Positions 1-12,300 of a stretch of 64,000 nt of DNA are shown here, piece by piece. The DNA is from Paraspadella gotoi (Eukaryota; Chaetognatha), in contig CM119269.1 of NCBI GenBank assembly GCA_051294375.1, positions 15,697,918 to 15,761,917 on the forward strand, given 5' to 3'. Positions within the stretch are counted from its first letter, which is position 1. Each line of letters opens with the position of its first letter. The translations under genes and the position numbers were made by a program. Under the pieces are notes generated by a model. That model had not been told where the DNA came from, made no database searches, and saw nothing but the letters and a program-made list of their open reading frames with translations.

Positions 1-2578
1 CCTTTTCGATCTCTATCATCGATGAGTCAAGATAATTGCGATACATATACGTTTCGCATGCGTCTTAAAACCAGACGATCCTCCTTGATAAAGAAGACGA
101 GGAGAGAAGAGATGCGGTTTGTCGGTCATTTTTGCGGACAGTCAGTCGTTCTATATCCGCTCGTTTTGACGTCGTCTTCGATTTGTGACGTCAAGAGAAG
201 AGAGGAGAAATATAGAGGATTGCAGAGAGAGAAGAGAGAGAGAGAGTGAGAGAAGTATCAAAGTCCCTGGTTTTTTAAATTCCCTCCCTTTTGCTTTTTT
301 GTTAACCGGTACTTTCTATCGCAGCGAGGTTGGAGTGAGTCAAATTCTTCGTCGTCAGTTTATTGTTCTTCCTCAAATTCATTCGTAAACATTTTAAGAA
401 TATGGGATCTTCGTCAGCTCGGGTGCATTATCGTCGACGTCGGTTAAGTTTGTCGTCTTAACGTTTTAGTGCGGTCTTCGTGTCCTGTCTCAAATATTTT
501 CTAAAGAGAACGAATTAGAAGGGAAAGGTCTAACGACGTTCCAATCATACGTAACGAAATACCTCTTACAGTAGTTCTTATCTCTTCCCTCCGTTTCTCC
601 ATTATGAAACTATCGATCGATTTAAATTTGAGACTCGGTGTGATCCTCCTTTGTTGTGTTGTTCGTCTCCGTTTTTCCTGAATTGAAATATCATAACCAA
701 ACCAAGGACATTTCATTATCAAATATCAGTCAAGGAACCGTGCCTACGTACAGTCCCGAAAGGGGCCCCCATCTGCTGGTTCTCTGCAATTGCAGAACAA
801 AACATACCCACCTCCTATCTCCTGTACCACCGCGCTCAACTTCGACTACGTACTCCGATCTCCTCTCCATTTCTAATCTGGCCTACCCCCAACCCCGCTC
901 TAAAAACCACAAAATTGACGATGAACAATCGGTAACCCCATCTTGCTAAGATTTCCCGTAAACGTCTTAGTCTGCCATTCTTTTCATAAAAATGATATCC
1001 CCGAGGGTTCGTGGCGCGAGAAGAAGAAATAAACGGCCTACCGAGTCGGATTGAAAAAACCTAAAGTTTCTGAACTGAATTTTCTAACGCTGACTCCTCA
1101 ACTAAAACTAAACTTAGTAAAAGACTGAGCCATTCAAATCTCCAGTTGTCTGCGATTCCCGTTTGGTTTAGTCTCCTTAATTAGTGTTTATATTCGGAAG
1201 CGCTCCCGTTGTTCTAGCACGCGATACCTAGAATAGCGGATCAATGCGCAGTCCATATAATATATCATAGAAACTCATTGTCCGTGTCGATGATTTCTGA
1301 AGATACTGACAGTGGAATTGGACTCCCCCAATTTCCATATCGCCCGCGTTGCTAACGAAAGTAATAAGTCCAATAAAAGGTCTTGACTAAAAAATATAAC
1401 TGCAGATAACAAACCACAGCCCGCTCTGGCTGTCTGAATAGCTTGATTATTTAGAACTACCCACTCCTTATGCTCTTAGTTCTAGATTTTTCTTTTGCAA
1501 GGGTACCTTATTTCTACCCGTTGTGCTATATTGTAATTAAGTGTTGCCCAAATAAAAATATACAAGCGATCATGCCACTGGATTAATTCGCGATTCTGTT
1601 AGGGTTAGAACCTATCTTTTTAAGCAAAGCATTCGTGAACTTCAGATGCACAGATTAAAAATTGGAGAGAGACAGAAGGATACACGGAAAATAGAGAACG
1701 GAGTGACCACAAATGTGACTGCCACTTAACCGAAGACGGATTAACCCGTCCAACCCGAATTTTTAAGAATCGTCCCAATGAAATTCCCGAGAGAAATAGT
1801 AGAAAAGTGCGCGGAAGCACAAGAAAAGAACGAAAAGGAAAGAAAAAGACGAGGAGCCTGAAAGACAAATAAAATACTCAAAATATAAATATAATTAGAA
1901 AGAAACTGATTTAACAAAGAAAGAGATGAGGGGGAAGGGGGCAAAACGCCAAGTGGAAACCCGAACAGGGGGTTAAAAGAGAGCCGTGTTCCGGGAGTAT
2001 TCACACCACCTTCACGCAATACCCACCTACTCTCCCTGTTCATGACCATAATTTACTACACAATACTTTAATTCCCACCTTCACTCATAAATCTAAATGT
2101 TTAGATGGCTATTAAATGGCAATATCATATATCAGAGAGCACCGTCGGTAGTCCCCCCGTTTTTTTTATTTCTTACCCCTCGCAGCCGGGTGAACAACGC
2201 CAGTGACTGAAGGCGTTTCACTGAGGGTCGGAAGCCCCCAAAAGCCAACTGCTGAGAATTGTCCCATTTCTCGCAATGTGTTCGAAGCCAGTCATGCTGG
2301 TTCAATAAGCAAGCCCCCTGCGCCCGTCCGATTAACGCGGCACTCCGGATAACTTCTTTTTGTTTTTAGAAACGGAACAAATAAATATACAGAACAGGCA
2401 CTAGATAAAACTAAACATAACCTTGCTAATAAGGCACACCCGTCCCTCCTCTTTTTGTGGACCGTTATGCCAAACAAATCACAATAAATTTCGCGCGCCA
2501 ACGAGCATGATAAACAACAACACGCGTTGGCTTCTGTGACCGCACGCCACCCTGTGTTTCTTCTTCTCTCTCTCTCTC
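1..2578. other. unique non-coding sequence, no gene recognised
   Basis: No protein family, RNA gene or mobile element is recognised here. Short ORFs exist on both strands but none has a recognisable motif or a convincing splice pattern. A short GA-rich stretch lies near 190-250 and the segment ends in a (CT)n run against the first 25-N gap. Unlike most of the window, I see no second copy of this segment. Confidence 0.5.
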
Positions 2579-2603
2579 NNNNNNNNNNNNNNNNNNNNNN
2601 NNN
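2579..2603. other. 25-N assembly gap
   Basis: Exactly 25 N, entered from a (CT)n run. The same length recurs at six other places, so it is a placeholder for a contig join of unknown size. Confidence 0.97.
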
Positions 2604-2975
2604 CGACCATGAAATTGATAAACATTCATAAATATTGATAAAAATGGATAAATATTGTACAGAGATGGTTGGCGGGAACACGGTTTTTTTCCCGTTCCGT
2701 TCACTTGTCCCCCCCTCCCTCACTTTCATGTCTCAATTTATTTCTCAGCTTTTTTTTTTTCTGTCGCGATTTATTCTCTCGGAATTTCATTGGACGATTC
2801 TAAAAAATCCGTTGACGTAATTGGTTAAGTGCACATTTGTGGTCACTTATTTGTGTCACTTAATTGATCTGAAGTAGACTATCCTCTTGCCAGCAACGAA
2901 ACGACTCTAAGAATTAGAACCAGGCTTGGGGTCTAATCAAGCTCCCAAGGTGATTATTTCACTGGGTCACGACTG
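2604..2975. other. short contig between two gaps, nothing recognised
   Basis: 372 bases of unique sequence isolated between two 25-N gaps. It contains poly-T stretches and no gene that I can recognise. Confidence 0.5.
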
Positions 2976-3000
2976 NNNNNNNNNNNNNNNNNNNNNNNNN
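2976..3000. other. 25-N assembly gap
   Basis: Exactly 25 N; contig join placeholder. Confidence 0.97.
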
Positions 3001-3363
3001 ACTCGCGCGTACGAGCTGAAGGCAAAGGGTCTATCGGCGGGTTGCACTCAGCATACAAAGGAAATGAAACCAAACGGGGAATCCAACACTGTGCAATGCT
3101 GTTACTAAGGTTTAGTTAGTTAGTTAGTTAAGTGTAGTTAGTTTCATCGTGAGGCGTTTATTTCCGCCACGGGAACCCGGGGACGAAAGAGAATGGCATT
3201 TAATTAGGAACTAAATGGTCGTTACCTGTTCGTCATTGTGGTTTTTTTAGGGGGTTGGGGTAGTGAGATAGAATGGGGGGAGGAATCGGGGCGTAGGAAG
3301 TGCGGGGCACGGCGGCAAGGGGGGTATGTTTGTGAGAGAACGTCTGGGCCCTCGAGCGTTAGA
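3001..3363. other. unique spacer with short GTTA repeat and G-rich patch
   Basis: A short (GTTA)n tract lies at about 3111-3131 and a G-rich patch at about 3249-3330. No gene is recognised. The first tandem block starts immediately after this spacer. Confidence 0.5.
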
Positions 3364-4211
3364 TTAAAAGCCTCTTCGTTTTCAATTTCGAACTCGCCTT
3401 TGATTTTATATTAAAATGGAGAACGAGGGAGCAAGGAAAATTATTATTCAAGTCTTTTTCCCTCTTTTTAATGAGGATCCCCATTCTTCCTTTCCCCCTC
3501 GCGCGAATCGTAAACGAACGCGACTAAAAAACAGTTCTTCTCTTGTCTCTCTCTTCGCTCTCTCTCTTCTCTCTCTCTGCTCTCTCTCCTCTCTCTCTCT
3601 CTCTTATCAAGATCTTTTTGCGGTTTTTTCTGTCTCTTTCATCCTTCTCCTCTTCCGGTCATTTTTATTTGCATTTCTATTGTTATTTTAGTTAATTCTC
3701 TTATTTCTTTTTTTACCGCTTTTTAGTTGGCTATAGATATATGGGAATAGTTTTGTTGTTTAATCGTCCAAAAAAACACTTGTTCGGTCGGTAGACAAAT
3801 AGTAAACATTTTTGGAATTTTCCTCATTCCTAGCTTTCAGTTGATACCCTCATTACACTGTTATGAGCTCATTTTATCTGGACGCAGTTGCCAAAATATA
3901 GTGAAATTGTACAACCAAGTATAAGAAAATTATCCATCATTTAATTAAATAAGTATCTTTGCCCCTGGACTTGGACAGGCCTTTTGCGTGGCTTTATTTA
4001 TTTATTATTTTATATTTATTTCATTTGGGGCCGCTACAAAGAAACCGAATTAATTAAAATCTATTCCTAATATATTAGTAATATATTTTTCTCTTTCATG
4101 CAAAATTCCATTAGATAATATTTAAAGAGAAAGTTCAAGAGAGATTAGAAAGAGACAAGAGTGAGAGAGAGGAAGAACAGAGAGGCAGAGAAAAAAAAGG
4201 AGAAATAGACG

Positions 4212-4244
<33 letters not shown>

Positions 4245-4256
4245 TGAGAGAGGAGA

Positions 4257-5051
4257 GGATAGGGACCCTGCCCAATCTAATATTATATTATTATACAATA
4301 TTAAGATGTATACAATGTATTACAATGTATTACATTATGACAATGTATGAAATTAAGCCGTAGTGAAACGTTTACATACGAAGATTCTAAAAGTCAATTA
4401 TGAACAACATACCATCGAATGACATTATTTTTGTAAAAAAAAAATTATTTTTTGTTTTTTTAATTTTCGCAGTAGCGCTATATTTATATATAGTACTATC
4501 TTTATAAATTCGGAAAAAAATTTTTTCCCCAAAAACAGAAATTTTAGGGGGGGGGGGGCTTTTCGTTAATTTTGATGGCAGATTTGAATTTCCTCGTTCA
4601 AAGTTGATAATGAAAAAAATATAAATTCATTTTTAAATTCTTAAATAATCATTAGTGGGTTAAAAATTAAAAAAAGCTATATTTAATATATAAAAAATTA
4701 ATTTTCAGCTTAAAATATAGCTTTTTTCTAATTTTTGACCTACTTAATGAAGGAATTTTTTCAAAAAGATGTTAGTATTGCTTTTTATCAACTTTTTATG
4801 AGGAATCTAAAACTGCAAAAAATCTTAGAAAACAACTGTTTTGACATCTTTTAAACATGTATTGCGTAAGTACTAGTATAAATATGGCCTACTGCGTAAA
4901 TTGTAAAATTTATTTTAAATTTTTTATTACATTAAATGCAATATACATTGAGTATAATGTTGTTCGTTCCTCCTTTTAGAATTTTTAATTAAAGTTAAAT
5001 TTATAAATATTTACTACGCCTTAAATGTATAATGGTATATCTCCTCTGCGC
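4257..5051. repeat. apparently identical 795-bp core shared by the tandem copies
   Basis: I see no difference between this segment and 9094-9888, and the offset (4837) is the same at both ends, so there is no net indel. Sequence on both sides is indel-riddled. The core is AT-rich, holds a run of about 11 G near 4549 and a long imperfect inverted repeat (4653-4744), and has no gene. Confidence 0.8.
4653..4744. repeat. imperfect inverted repeat (about 31-bp arms)
   Basis: The left arm (about 4653-4683, ending AAAGCTATATTT) is the reverse complement of the right arm (about 4713-4744, starting AAATATAGCTTT), with a few mismatches and one gap. The spacer is about 30 bases and AT-rich. The same structure is in the second copy at about 9490-9581. 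It could be a hairpin in RNA or a relic of a palindromic transposon; nothing distinguishes these. Confidence 0.6.
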
Positions 5052-6719
5052 TCTTCCTCATTGTAATCCATTTTTTTTTCTTTCACCAATCCATCTTCTA
5101 ATCCAGTTCTTCTGACCCGGCTTTCTCTCTCTCTCATCTCTCTCTCTTCTCTCTCTCTCTCTCTCTCTACTCTCTCTCTCTCGTTCTTCACTCTCTCTCA
5201 CTTTCTCTTCCTGGTCCAATTCCCTGAATCATCCTCTTCATCATTTTCTATTTGGGTTCTTTCCAGTTTTCCTCCCGATGCTTTTTTTGCCCAAGTTTCT
5301 CTTTTTTCTTCGCTTAATCGTCTTCTGCCGAACCATTGTTTAGGCGATGTTCTCTTCTCTCTCTCTGCTTTCTCTCTCTCTCTCTCTCTCGTCTCTCTCT
5401 CTCTTCTCTCTTCTCTCTCGTCTCTCTCTCTGCTCTCTTTCTCTCACTCTCTTGACCTTTCTCAGTGTTTTCTTTCTTCCCTTATTTCTTCTTTCCTTCC
5501 ACTTAGCGCGCACCCTTTCCCTCTTGCCTCTCCTCTACTTCTTCTTTTTATTTCCTCCATTCTTCCCCTCGCAATCAGATCCACCTTCTCGGTTTCACTT
5601 GTGTCGTTTCTAATTGGCAGAGCTGTGCTGGGTCGTAGGTTGGAAAAAAAAAAATTTGGTTGCAGATAATACAAAAATCTAAAAAAAAGGATTTTAATTA
5701 TATAAATTCAATTTAGATTAGAGTACTTTTTAAATCGTGGTCTCGTCGAGATTTTCCTGTTCTGGTCACAACCGTTTATCTTTTGAATTTCCGTATCTAA
5801 AATTTTAATTAGTTATTTTTTACTCATGTCGTTCATTCTCGCTTTGAATCATTTTTGTGTTTGGTGCATTGATTTTATTTATCGATTTTATTTTTTTAAT
5901 TCAATGCGTTTTAATGAGAGCGCTGTTTAATTTTTTAATACTGTTTTGAATAAGAGGAAAAAACAGACGTAAGGCGTAAAAATAAAAAAAAAAATGATAG
6001 CAGTGACTTATGCATATTGAATTTTTACAGTAGCTTTATTTCCTGAAAAAAAAAAATTTTCTTCCGAGTTCGCAAAGCAGACTGTAGGGTTCCTCTACTG
6101 TTTCGTCGATCAGATTCGCCGGAGGGCATAGGACCTCTCGACGACAGCAGGTTGCCTCGAGGGGCGTGTGCCTCTCGCGGATGCGCCACACAGAGATCGA
6201 CGGGGATGGCCGACGGCTTACGGACAAAATCGGACCTCAAATCACCATTTTGCGTTGTATTGTTAACGCGTCACGCCGGCGGAGGGGGGTGAGGGTGGTT
6301 AAGGGGGAGTTCAACGAGAGGGGGAGGCAAAGATTGTGCTGGGGATGTTTAGTTGTCAGACGCTCTCGATGTTAGGCGTCGTCGTCGTCGTCGTTCGTGC
6401 GTCGTTCGTCGCCCCCGGAAATCCGGGAAACCAGCGGGTTTGGCCCTTCCATTCTCCGCCCTTTCCCGTTGTACAGCTGCAGAGCTCACTAGCCTTCTGT
6501 AAAGTTCCCGACTTTAATCCTCGAAAAAAAAAACCATTATCTGTTTTCAAAGAGTTTGCGATCAACCAACCCCTGGTCCCCAGGAGGTCCCCACCAGTCG
6601 CCACCACGTTACCACACTAGTCTCTCCGGCTTAACTTAATGACGAAAAAATTGAAAAAAATTTCTTATTTAATGGACAAAAAGACATAAAAGTTTCTAGT
6701 TTTTTCGAGTTTTGCCGCG

Positions 6720-7000
6720 AGAATGCTCGCGACGCCATTGGTAGTTTACCGACCGACTGGATTGCAATCAAACGCCCGACCGATCGATGCGGAACGAGCG
6801 AGCTGACCAGCGGAGCCGTGGCTTAACAAGTGATGCGACCGATGTCGACCACTGACGACCGATGTAGATTGACCAACGACCGACTGATCGAATTGAACGA
6901 TCGAACGCGACCGCAGGCTGACTCCCCGGATCGACCTTCCGTACCGACGATCGAACGACCGACCGAATCACGACCCCGAGCCGGACCGACCGCAGCGGCA
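6720..7000. repeat. degenerate CCGA/GACC tetranucleotide tract
   Basis: Repeated GACCGACC, CGATCGA and ACCGACCG words with scattered interruptions. The second copy (about 11452-11674) is more regular. Reading frames across it give Arg/Asp/Thr-rich peptides only. The tract is CpG-dense relative to its AT-rich surroundings. Confidence 0.65.
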
Positions 7001-7167
7001 AATGGAAGGTTCGAGTGCGTGCGTCGATATTTTTCTCGTGTCGTTTATTCGTCATCGCTACCCCGATTTCTTCGGAATTATTCTCGTTTTCAACGTTCGG
7101 TTTTCGAATGTTGTTTTGTGTACCGTCTATCCAGTTCACGATATCAATTGGTGGACGCCGTCGTCAG

Positions 7168-7173
7168 GTAAGA
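7168..7173 (+). promoter_or_regulatory. candidate 5' splice donor at end of a CpG-rich tract
   Basis: CAG|GTAAGA is a near-consensus donor directly downstream of the CpG-rich stretch 6720-7160, the arrangement expected for a 5'UTR exon followed by an intron. No coding exon is linked to it. The second copy reads CAGTAAAA at the matching place (about 11845), so the donor is not supported there. Weak evidence. Confidence 0.2.
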
Positions 7174-8312
7174 AGTCGAGTGTTCTCGTTAACCGTGCAG
7201 TGCCCCATTCGTTGATTTGTCCCGCGTTGTTTATGTGCGCCCGAGTACGTCGCAGAGCAAACTCTTATAAGTCACTTGTGAGTCGGTCGAAGTCCGGTCT
7301 GTTAGTCCGTCGGGTCTTAAAACTGTTCAAGTATAAGGAGAGCGTGCTGTGCGCCGGCCTTGCAGGCAAATCCAAAACGTAGTAGGGAGAATAAGCAAGG
7401 ACGTTTATTCCCACTGGCCAGTGCCGTGTCTAATACACGTGCTAAGAAAGTATTTTATCATGTAGTCAAATAAACTCATGTCACGTCTATATCCACGTAT
7501 GTGCATGTCATGTCACGGAGAAATACACGGTGATAGAACATTTGAATTAGCCGGTTCTTTTAAACAGATAATGACGTCATCCCGCTATCGTCTTTTGTCG
7601 TTAGTAACTCGCATAGAAACATGCCATAGTAAACGACCGTTACTAGGTTACTTATGTTCTACTATGTTCGTTGCATCTGTCTTCATCTGTCGTCGTCGTC
7701 TGTCTTCAGCGTACTTCGTTCGTTTTTCCTCAAAAAGTAAAAGTTGGAACGAAATTTCTGACAAAAGATTTCGCGGAAAAATTTATGATCGACAATGGAA
7801 GTTCTCGCACGGTCTGGACCCTTTTTGGTGAACTCGACGCTCGCCGCCTGGTCACGAACTGTCAAAGTCGGATGCCTACGTAGTCGCCTTCAGTTCTCAC
7901 CCCATCGATAACTTTAACTTACCGCTAAACAGTTAACCCACGTTTTCTTTCTTCCTCTTATGCACGAATATTTTTATTTTGCCTCCCATTCAACTTTTTT
8001 TTTTGCTCTTTCGACCGTTTACTGCTTATCAAGGCTAATGTTGCGATTTTTACGAATCTGTTCAACAAAAATCGTTTTATCTTCTCTCTCTCTCCTCTCT
8101 CTCTTCTCTCTCTTCTCTCTCACACAAGCCTTACCCCGATCCTTATTTTACCACGAGACAATTTAATGTTCACAGTTAGGATCTCTCTCCGTAATTAAAA
8201 GCCTCTCGTTTTCAATTCGAACTCGCCTTTGATTTTATATAAAATGAGAACGAGGGAAGAAGGAAAATTATTATTCAAGTCTTTTCCCTCTTTTAATGAG
8301 GATCCCCATCTT

Positions 8313-8446
8313 NNNNNNNNNNNNNNNNNNNNNNNNNNNNNNNNNNNNNNNNNNNNNNNNNNNNNNNNNNNNNNNNNNNNNNNNNNNNNNNNNNNNNNNN
8401 NNNNNNNNNNNNNNNNNNNNNNNNNNNNNNNNNNNNNNNNNNNNNN
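8313..8446. other. 134-N gap inside a (CT)n tract
   Basis: 134 N flanked on the right by (CT)n. The matching part of copy 1 (about 3486-3570) is CT-rich, so the gap is probably an unassembled microsatellite. The non-placeholder length suggests an estimated or masked size. Confidence 0.95.
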
Positions 8447-8483
<37 letters not shown>

Positions 8484-9044
8484 CAAGAGCTTTTGGTTTT
8501 CTGTCTCTTTCATCCTTCTCCTCTTTGGTCATTTTTATTTGCATTTCTATTGTTTATTTAGTTAATTCTCTTTTTACTTTTTTTACCGTTTTTATTGTAT
8601 AGATAATAAGGGAATAGTTTTGTTGTTTAATCGTCCAAAAACACTTGTTCGTCGGAGACAAATAAAAACATTTTTGGAATTTGCCTCATCCTAGCTTACA
8701 GTTGATACCCTACATACACTTATGAGTCATTTTATCTGGACGCAGTTGCCAAAATATATGAAATTGGTACAACCAATATAAAAATTATCCATTCATTTAA
8801 TAAATAAGCTATCTTGCCCCTGACTTTGGACAGGCTTTGGTGGTTTATTTATTTATTTATTTATTTATTCATTCTGGGGCCATACAAAGAACCGAAATTA
8901 ATAAAATCTATTCCTAATAATATTAGTAATATATTTTTCTCTATTCATGCAAAATTCCATAAGAAAATTAAAGAGAAAGTTCAAGAGAGAGAGAAAGAGA
9001 AAGAGTGAGAGAGGGAAGACAGAGAGAGAGAAAAAAAAGGAGAA

Positions 9045-9084
<40 letters not shown>

Positions 9085-9090
9085 GAGAGG

Positions 9091-9888
9091 AGAGGATAGG
9101 GACCCTGCCCAATCTAATATTATATTATTATACAATATTAAGATGTATACAATGTATTACAATGTATTACATTATGACAATGTATGAAATTAAGCCGTAG
9201 TGAAACGTTTACATACGAAGATTCTAAAAGTCAATTATGAACAACATACCATCGAATGACATTATTTTTGTAAAAAAAAAATTATTTTTTGTTTTTTTAA
9301 TTTTCGCAGTAGCGCTATATTTATATATAGTACTATCTTTATAAATTCGGAAAAAAATTTTTTCCCCAAAAACAGAAATTTTAGGGGGGGGGGGGCTTTT
9401 CGTTAATTTTGATGGCAGATTTGAATTTCCTCGTTCAAAGTTGATAATGAAAAAAATATAAATTCATTTTTAAATTCTTAAATAATCATTAGTGGGTTAA
9501 AAATTAAAAAAAGCTATATTTAATATATAAAAAATTAATTTTCAGCTTAAAATATAGCTTTTTTCTAATTTTTGACCTACTTAATGAAGGAATTTTTTCA
9601 AAAAGATGTTAGTATTGCTTTTTATCAACTTTTTATGAGGAATCTAAAACTGCAAAAAATCTTAGAAAACAACTGTTTTGACATCTTTTAAACATGTATT
9701 GCGTAAGTACTAGTATAAATATGGCCTACTGCGTAAATTGTAAAATTTATTTTAAATTTTTTATTACATTAAATGCAATATACATTGAGTATAATGTTGT
9801 TCGTTCCTCCTTTTAGAATTTTTAATTAAAGTTAAATTTATAAATATTTACTACGCCTTAAATGTATAATGGTATATCTCCTCTGCGC
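9091..9888. repeat. second copy of the apparently identical core
   Basis: Matches 4257-5051 with no difference that I can see, including the G run and the inverted repeat. Confidence 0.8.
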
Positions 9889-9954
9889 TTTCTCCATGTT
9901 AAACCATTTTTTTTTCTTTCACCAAATCCATCTTTTAATCCAGTTCTTCTGAAC

Positions 9955-9958
<4 letters not shown>

Positions 9959-10001
<43 letters not shown>

Positions 10002-10227
10002 CTCTCTCTCTCTTCTTCACTCTCTCTCACTTTCTCTTCCTGGTCCAATTTCCCTGAATCTCCTCTTCATCATTTTCTATTTGGGTTCTTTCCAGTTCCT
10101 CCCGATTGCTTTTTTTGCCCAGAGTTTCTCTTTTTTCTTCGCTAATCGTCTCGCGAACATTGTTTAGCGATGTTCTCCTCTCTCTCTGCTTTCTCTCTCT
10201 CTCTCTCTCTCGTCTTCTCTCTCTTCT

Positions 10228-10266
<39 letters not shown>
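9959..10266. repeat. (CT)n microsatellite cluster
   Basis: Near-pure CT runs at about 9959-9998 and 10190-10266 with CT-rich sequence between. Ser/Leu-rich ORFs on the plus strand here are translations of the repeat, not genes. Confidence 0.9.
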
Positions 10267-10268
<2 letters not shown>

Positions 10269-11105
10269 ACCTTTCTCATTGTTTTTCTTTCTTCCCTTAT
10301 TTCTTCTTTCCTTCCACTTAGCGCGCACCCTTTCCCTCTGCCTTCCTCTACTTTTCTTTTATTTCCTCCATTCTTCCCCGTCGCAATCAGATCCACCTTC
10401 TCGGTTACACTTGTGTTTCGTTCTAATTGGCAGAGTTTAAAAATTTTTTTTGAGATAATAAGAAAAATCTAAAAAAAAAGGATTTTTATTTAATTTAATT
10501 CAATTTAATTAATTATTTAAGTTCGCGAGATTTTTTTTGTTCAAAGTTATCTTTGAAATTTCCTATTAAATTGTAATATATTTGTACTTCATTCGTTCAT
10601 TCTCGCTTTGAATCATTTTGTTTGTGCATTGATATTTTTTATTTATTATTTTATATTTTTTTTAATTCATCGTTTTATGAACGCTTTTATTTTTTAATAC
10701 TTTTTTGAATAAAGAAAAAACAGACTAAGCGTAAAATAAAAAAAAATGATAGCAGTGACTATGATATTGAATTTACAGTAGCTTTATTTCCTGAAAAAAA
10801 AAGTTTTCTTCCAGTTCGCAAAGCAACTTTTAGGGTTCCTCTCCTTTTCGTCGATCAGATTCGCCGAGGGCATAGACCTCTCGACGACAGCAGGTGCCGA
10901 GGGCGGGTGCCTCTCGCGGATGCCCACACAGAGATCCGACGGCGGATGCCGACGGCTTACGACAAAATCGACCCTCAATCACCATTTGCGTTTATTTTAA
11001 GCGTCACGCCGGCGGAAGGGGGGGGTGGGAGGTAAGGGGGAGTTCAACGAGAGGGGGGAGCAAAGATTGTGCTGGGGATTTTAGTTGTCAAACGCTTCGA
11101 TTTAG

Positions 11106-11136
<31 letters not shown>

Positions 11137-12059
11137 TGCCCCGAAATCCGGGAAACCAGCGGGTTTGCCCTTACATTCTCCGCCCTTCCCTTGTACAGCT
11201 GCAGAGCTCACTACCTTCTTAAGTTCCCGACTTTAATCCTCGAAAAAAAAAAACCATTATCTTTTTCAAAGAGTTTGCGATAACCAACCCCTGGTCCCCA
11301 GAGGTTCCCACCAGTCGCCACCAGTTACCACACTAAGTCTCTCCGCTTAACTTAATTTGAAAAAAAAATTGAAAAAAATTTTATTAATGACAAAGACATA
11401 AAAGTTTCTAGTTTTCGATTTTTTCGCCTAGAATCTCCGACGCCATGGTAGTTTACCGACCGATGGATCAATCAAACGCCCGACCGATCAATCGGAACGA
11501 GCGACTGACCCAGCGACCGTCTTAACAACTGATCGACCGACTGACCGACCGATAGATTGACCAAACGACCGACTGATCAATTGAACGATCGACCGACCCA
11601 CTGACTCCCCGATCGACCTTCCTACCGACCGATCAACCGACCGACCGAATCACGACCGACCGACCGACCGCAGCGGCAAATGAGGTTTCGATGCGTGCGT
11701 GCGATAGTTTTTCTCTTGTCGTTGTTGTTATTCTCATCCTACCCCATTTCTTTCGAATTTTATTCTCGTTTTTGTCAACTTTCTTGTTTTCGAATGTTTT
11801 TTTTACCTCTATCCATTAGATATCAATTTGGTGACGCCGTCGTCAGTAAAAAGTCGATGTTCTCGTAACCGTCATCCCCATCGTTATTTTCGCCTTGTTT
11901 AGTTGCGCCGCGAGTACTCGCAGAGCAACTCTATAAGTCACTTTTTAGTCGGTCAGTCGGTCTGTTAGTCCGTCGGTCTAAAACTTTCAATATAAGAGAC
12001 TGCTTGCGCCGCCTTCAGGAAATCCTAAAACTATAGAGAATAAAAGACGTTATTCCCAT

Positions 12060-12300
12060 GCAGTGCGTGTCATAAATACACGTGCTAAGAAAGTATTTGT
12101 AGTCATGTAGTCAAATAACGTCATGTCACGTCATATCACGTCATGTCATGTCATGTCACGAGAAATACACGTGATAAGACATTTGAATTACCGTTCTTGT
12201 TAAAACAGATAATGACGTCATCCCTATCGTCTTTGTCGTTAGTAACTCGCATAGAAACATGCATAGTAACACGTTACTACGTTACTATGTTCGTACTATG
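12060..12300. promoter_or_regulatory. cluster of CACGTG, TGACGTCA and GTAAC palindromes
   Basis: The segment holds CACGTG E-box palindromes (about 12078 and 12167), a run of CGTCATGT/CACGTCAT words (about 12118-12160), a perfect CRE-type TGACGTCA (about 12211) and a 9-bp inverted repeat CATAGTAAC / GTTACTATG (12262-12270 and 12281-12289). Related but indel-damaged versions lie at about 7430-7680 and 15990-16240; the TGACGTCA octamer is intact in all three. No gene is attached to it, so a regulatory role is only a possibility. Confidence 0.3.

Larger units (their letters stand above)
3364..8177. repeat. 4.8 kb tandem block, copy 1
   Basis: This block recurs as 8195-12769 in the same orientation. 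Both begin with an ATTAAAAGCCTC-like sequence and end with a CACAGTTAG sequence, separated only by a junction of about 17 bases. The copies align end to end but differ by many single-base indels and a few substitutions, except for 4257-5051. The block contains (CT)n/(GA)n tracts, an AT-rich centre, a CpG-rich part (about 6080-7900) with degenerate CCGA tetranucleotides, and no recognisable protein gene. It may be a real tandem duplication or two noisy versions of one locus joined in assembly; the indel-dominated divergence favours the second. Confidence 0.8.

Noticed and set aside
5347-5613. Ser/Leu-rich and Arg/Glu-rich ORFs over (CT)n/(GA)n tracts, here and at many other places
   Set aside because: Dinucleotide repeats translate as Ser-Leu or Arg-Glu in all frames without stops; not genes.
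6025-6240. possible coding exon on the minus strand (counterpart 10784-10978)
   Set aside because: The reading frame is not maintained between the two versions and no splice sites frame it convincingly.
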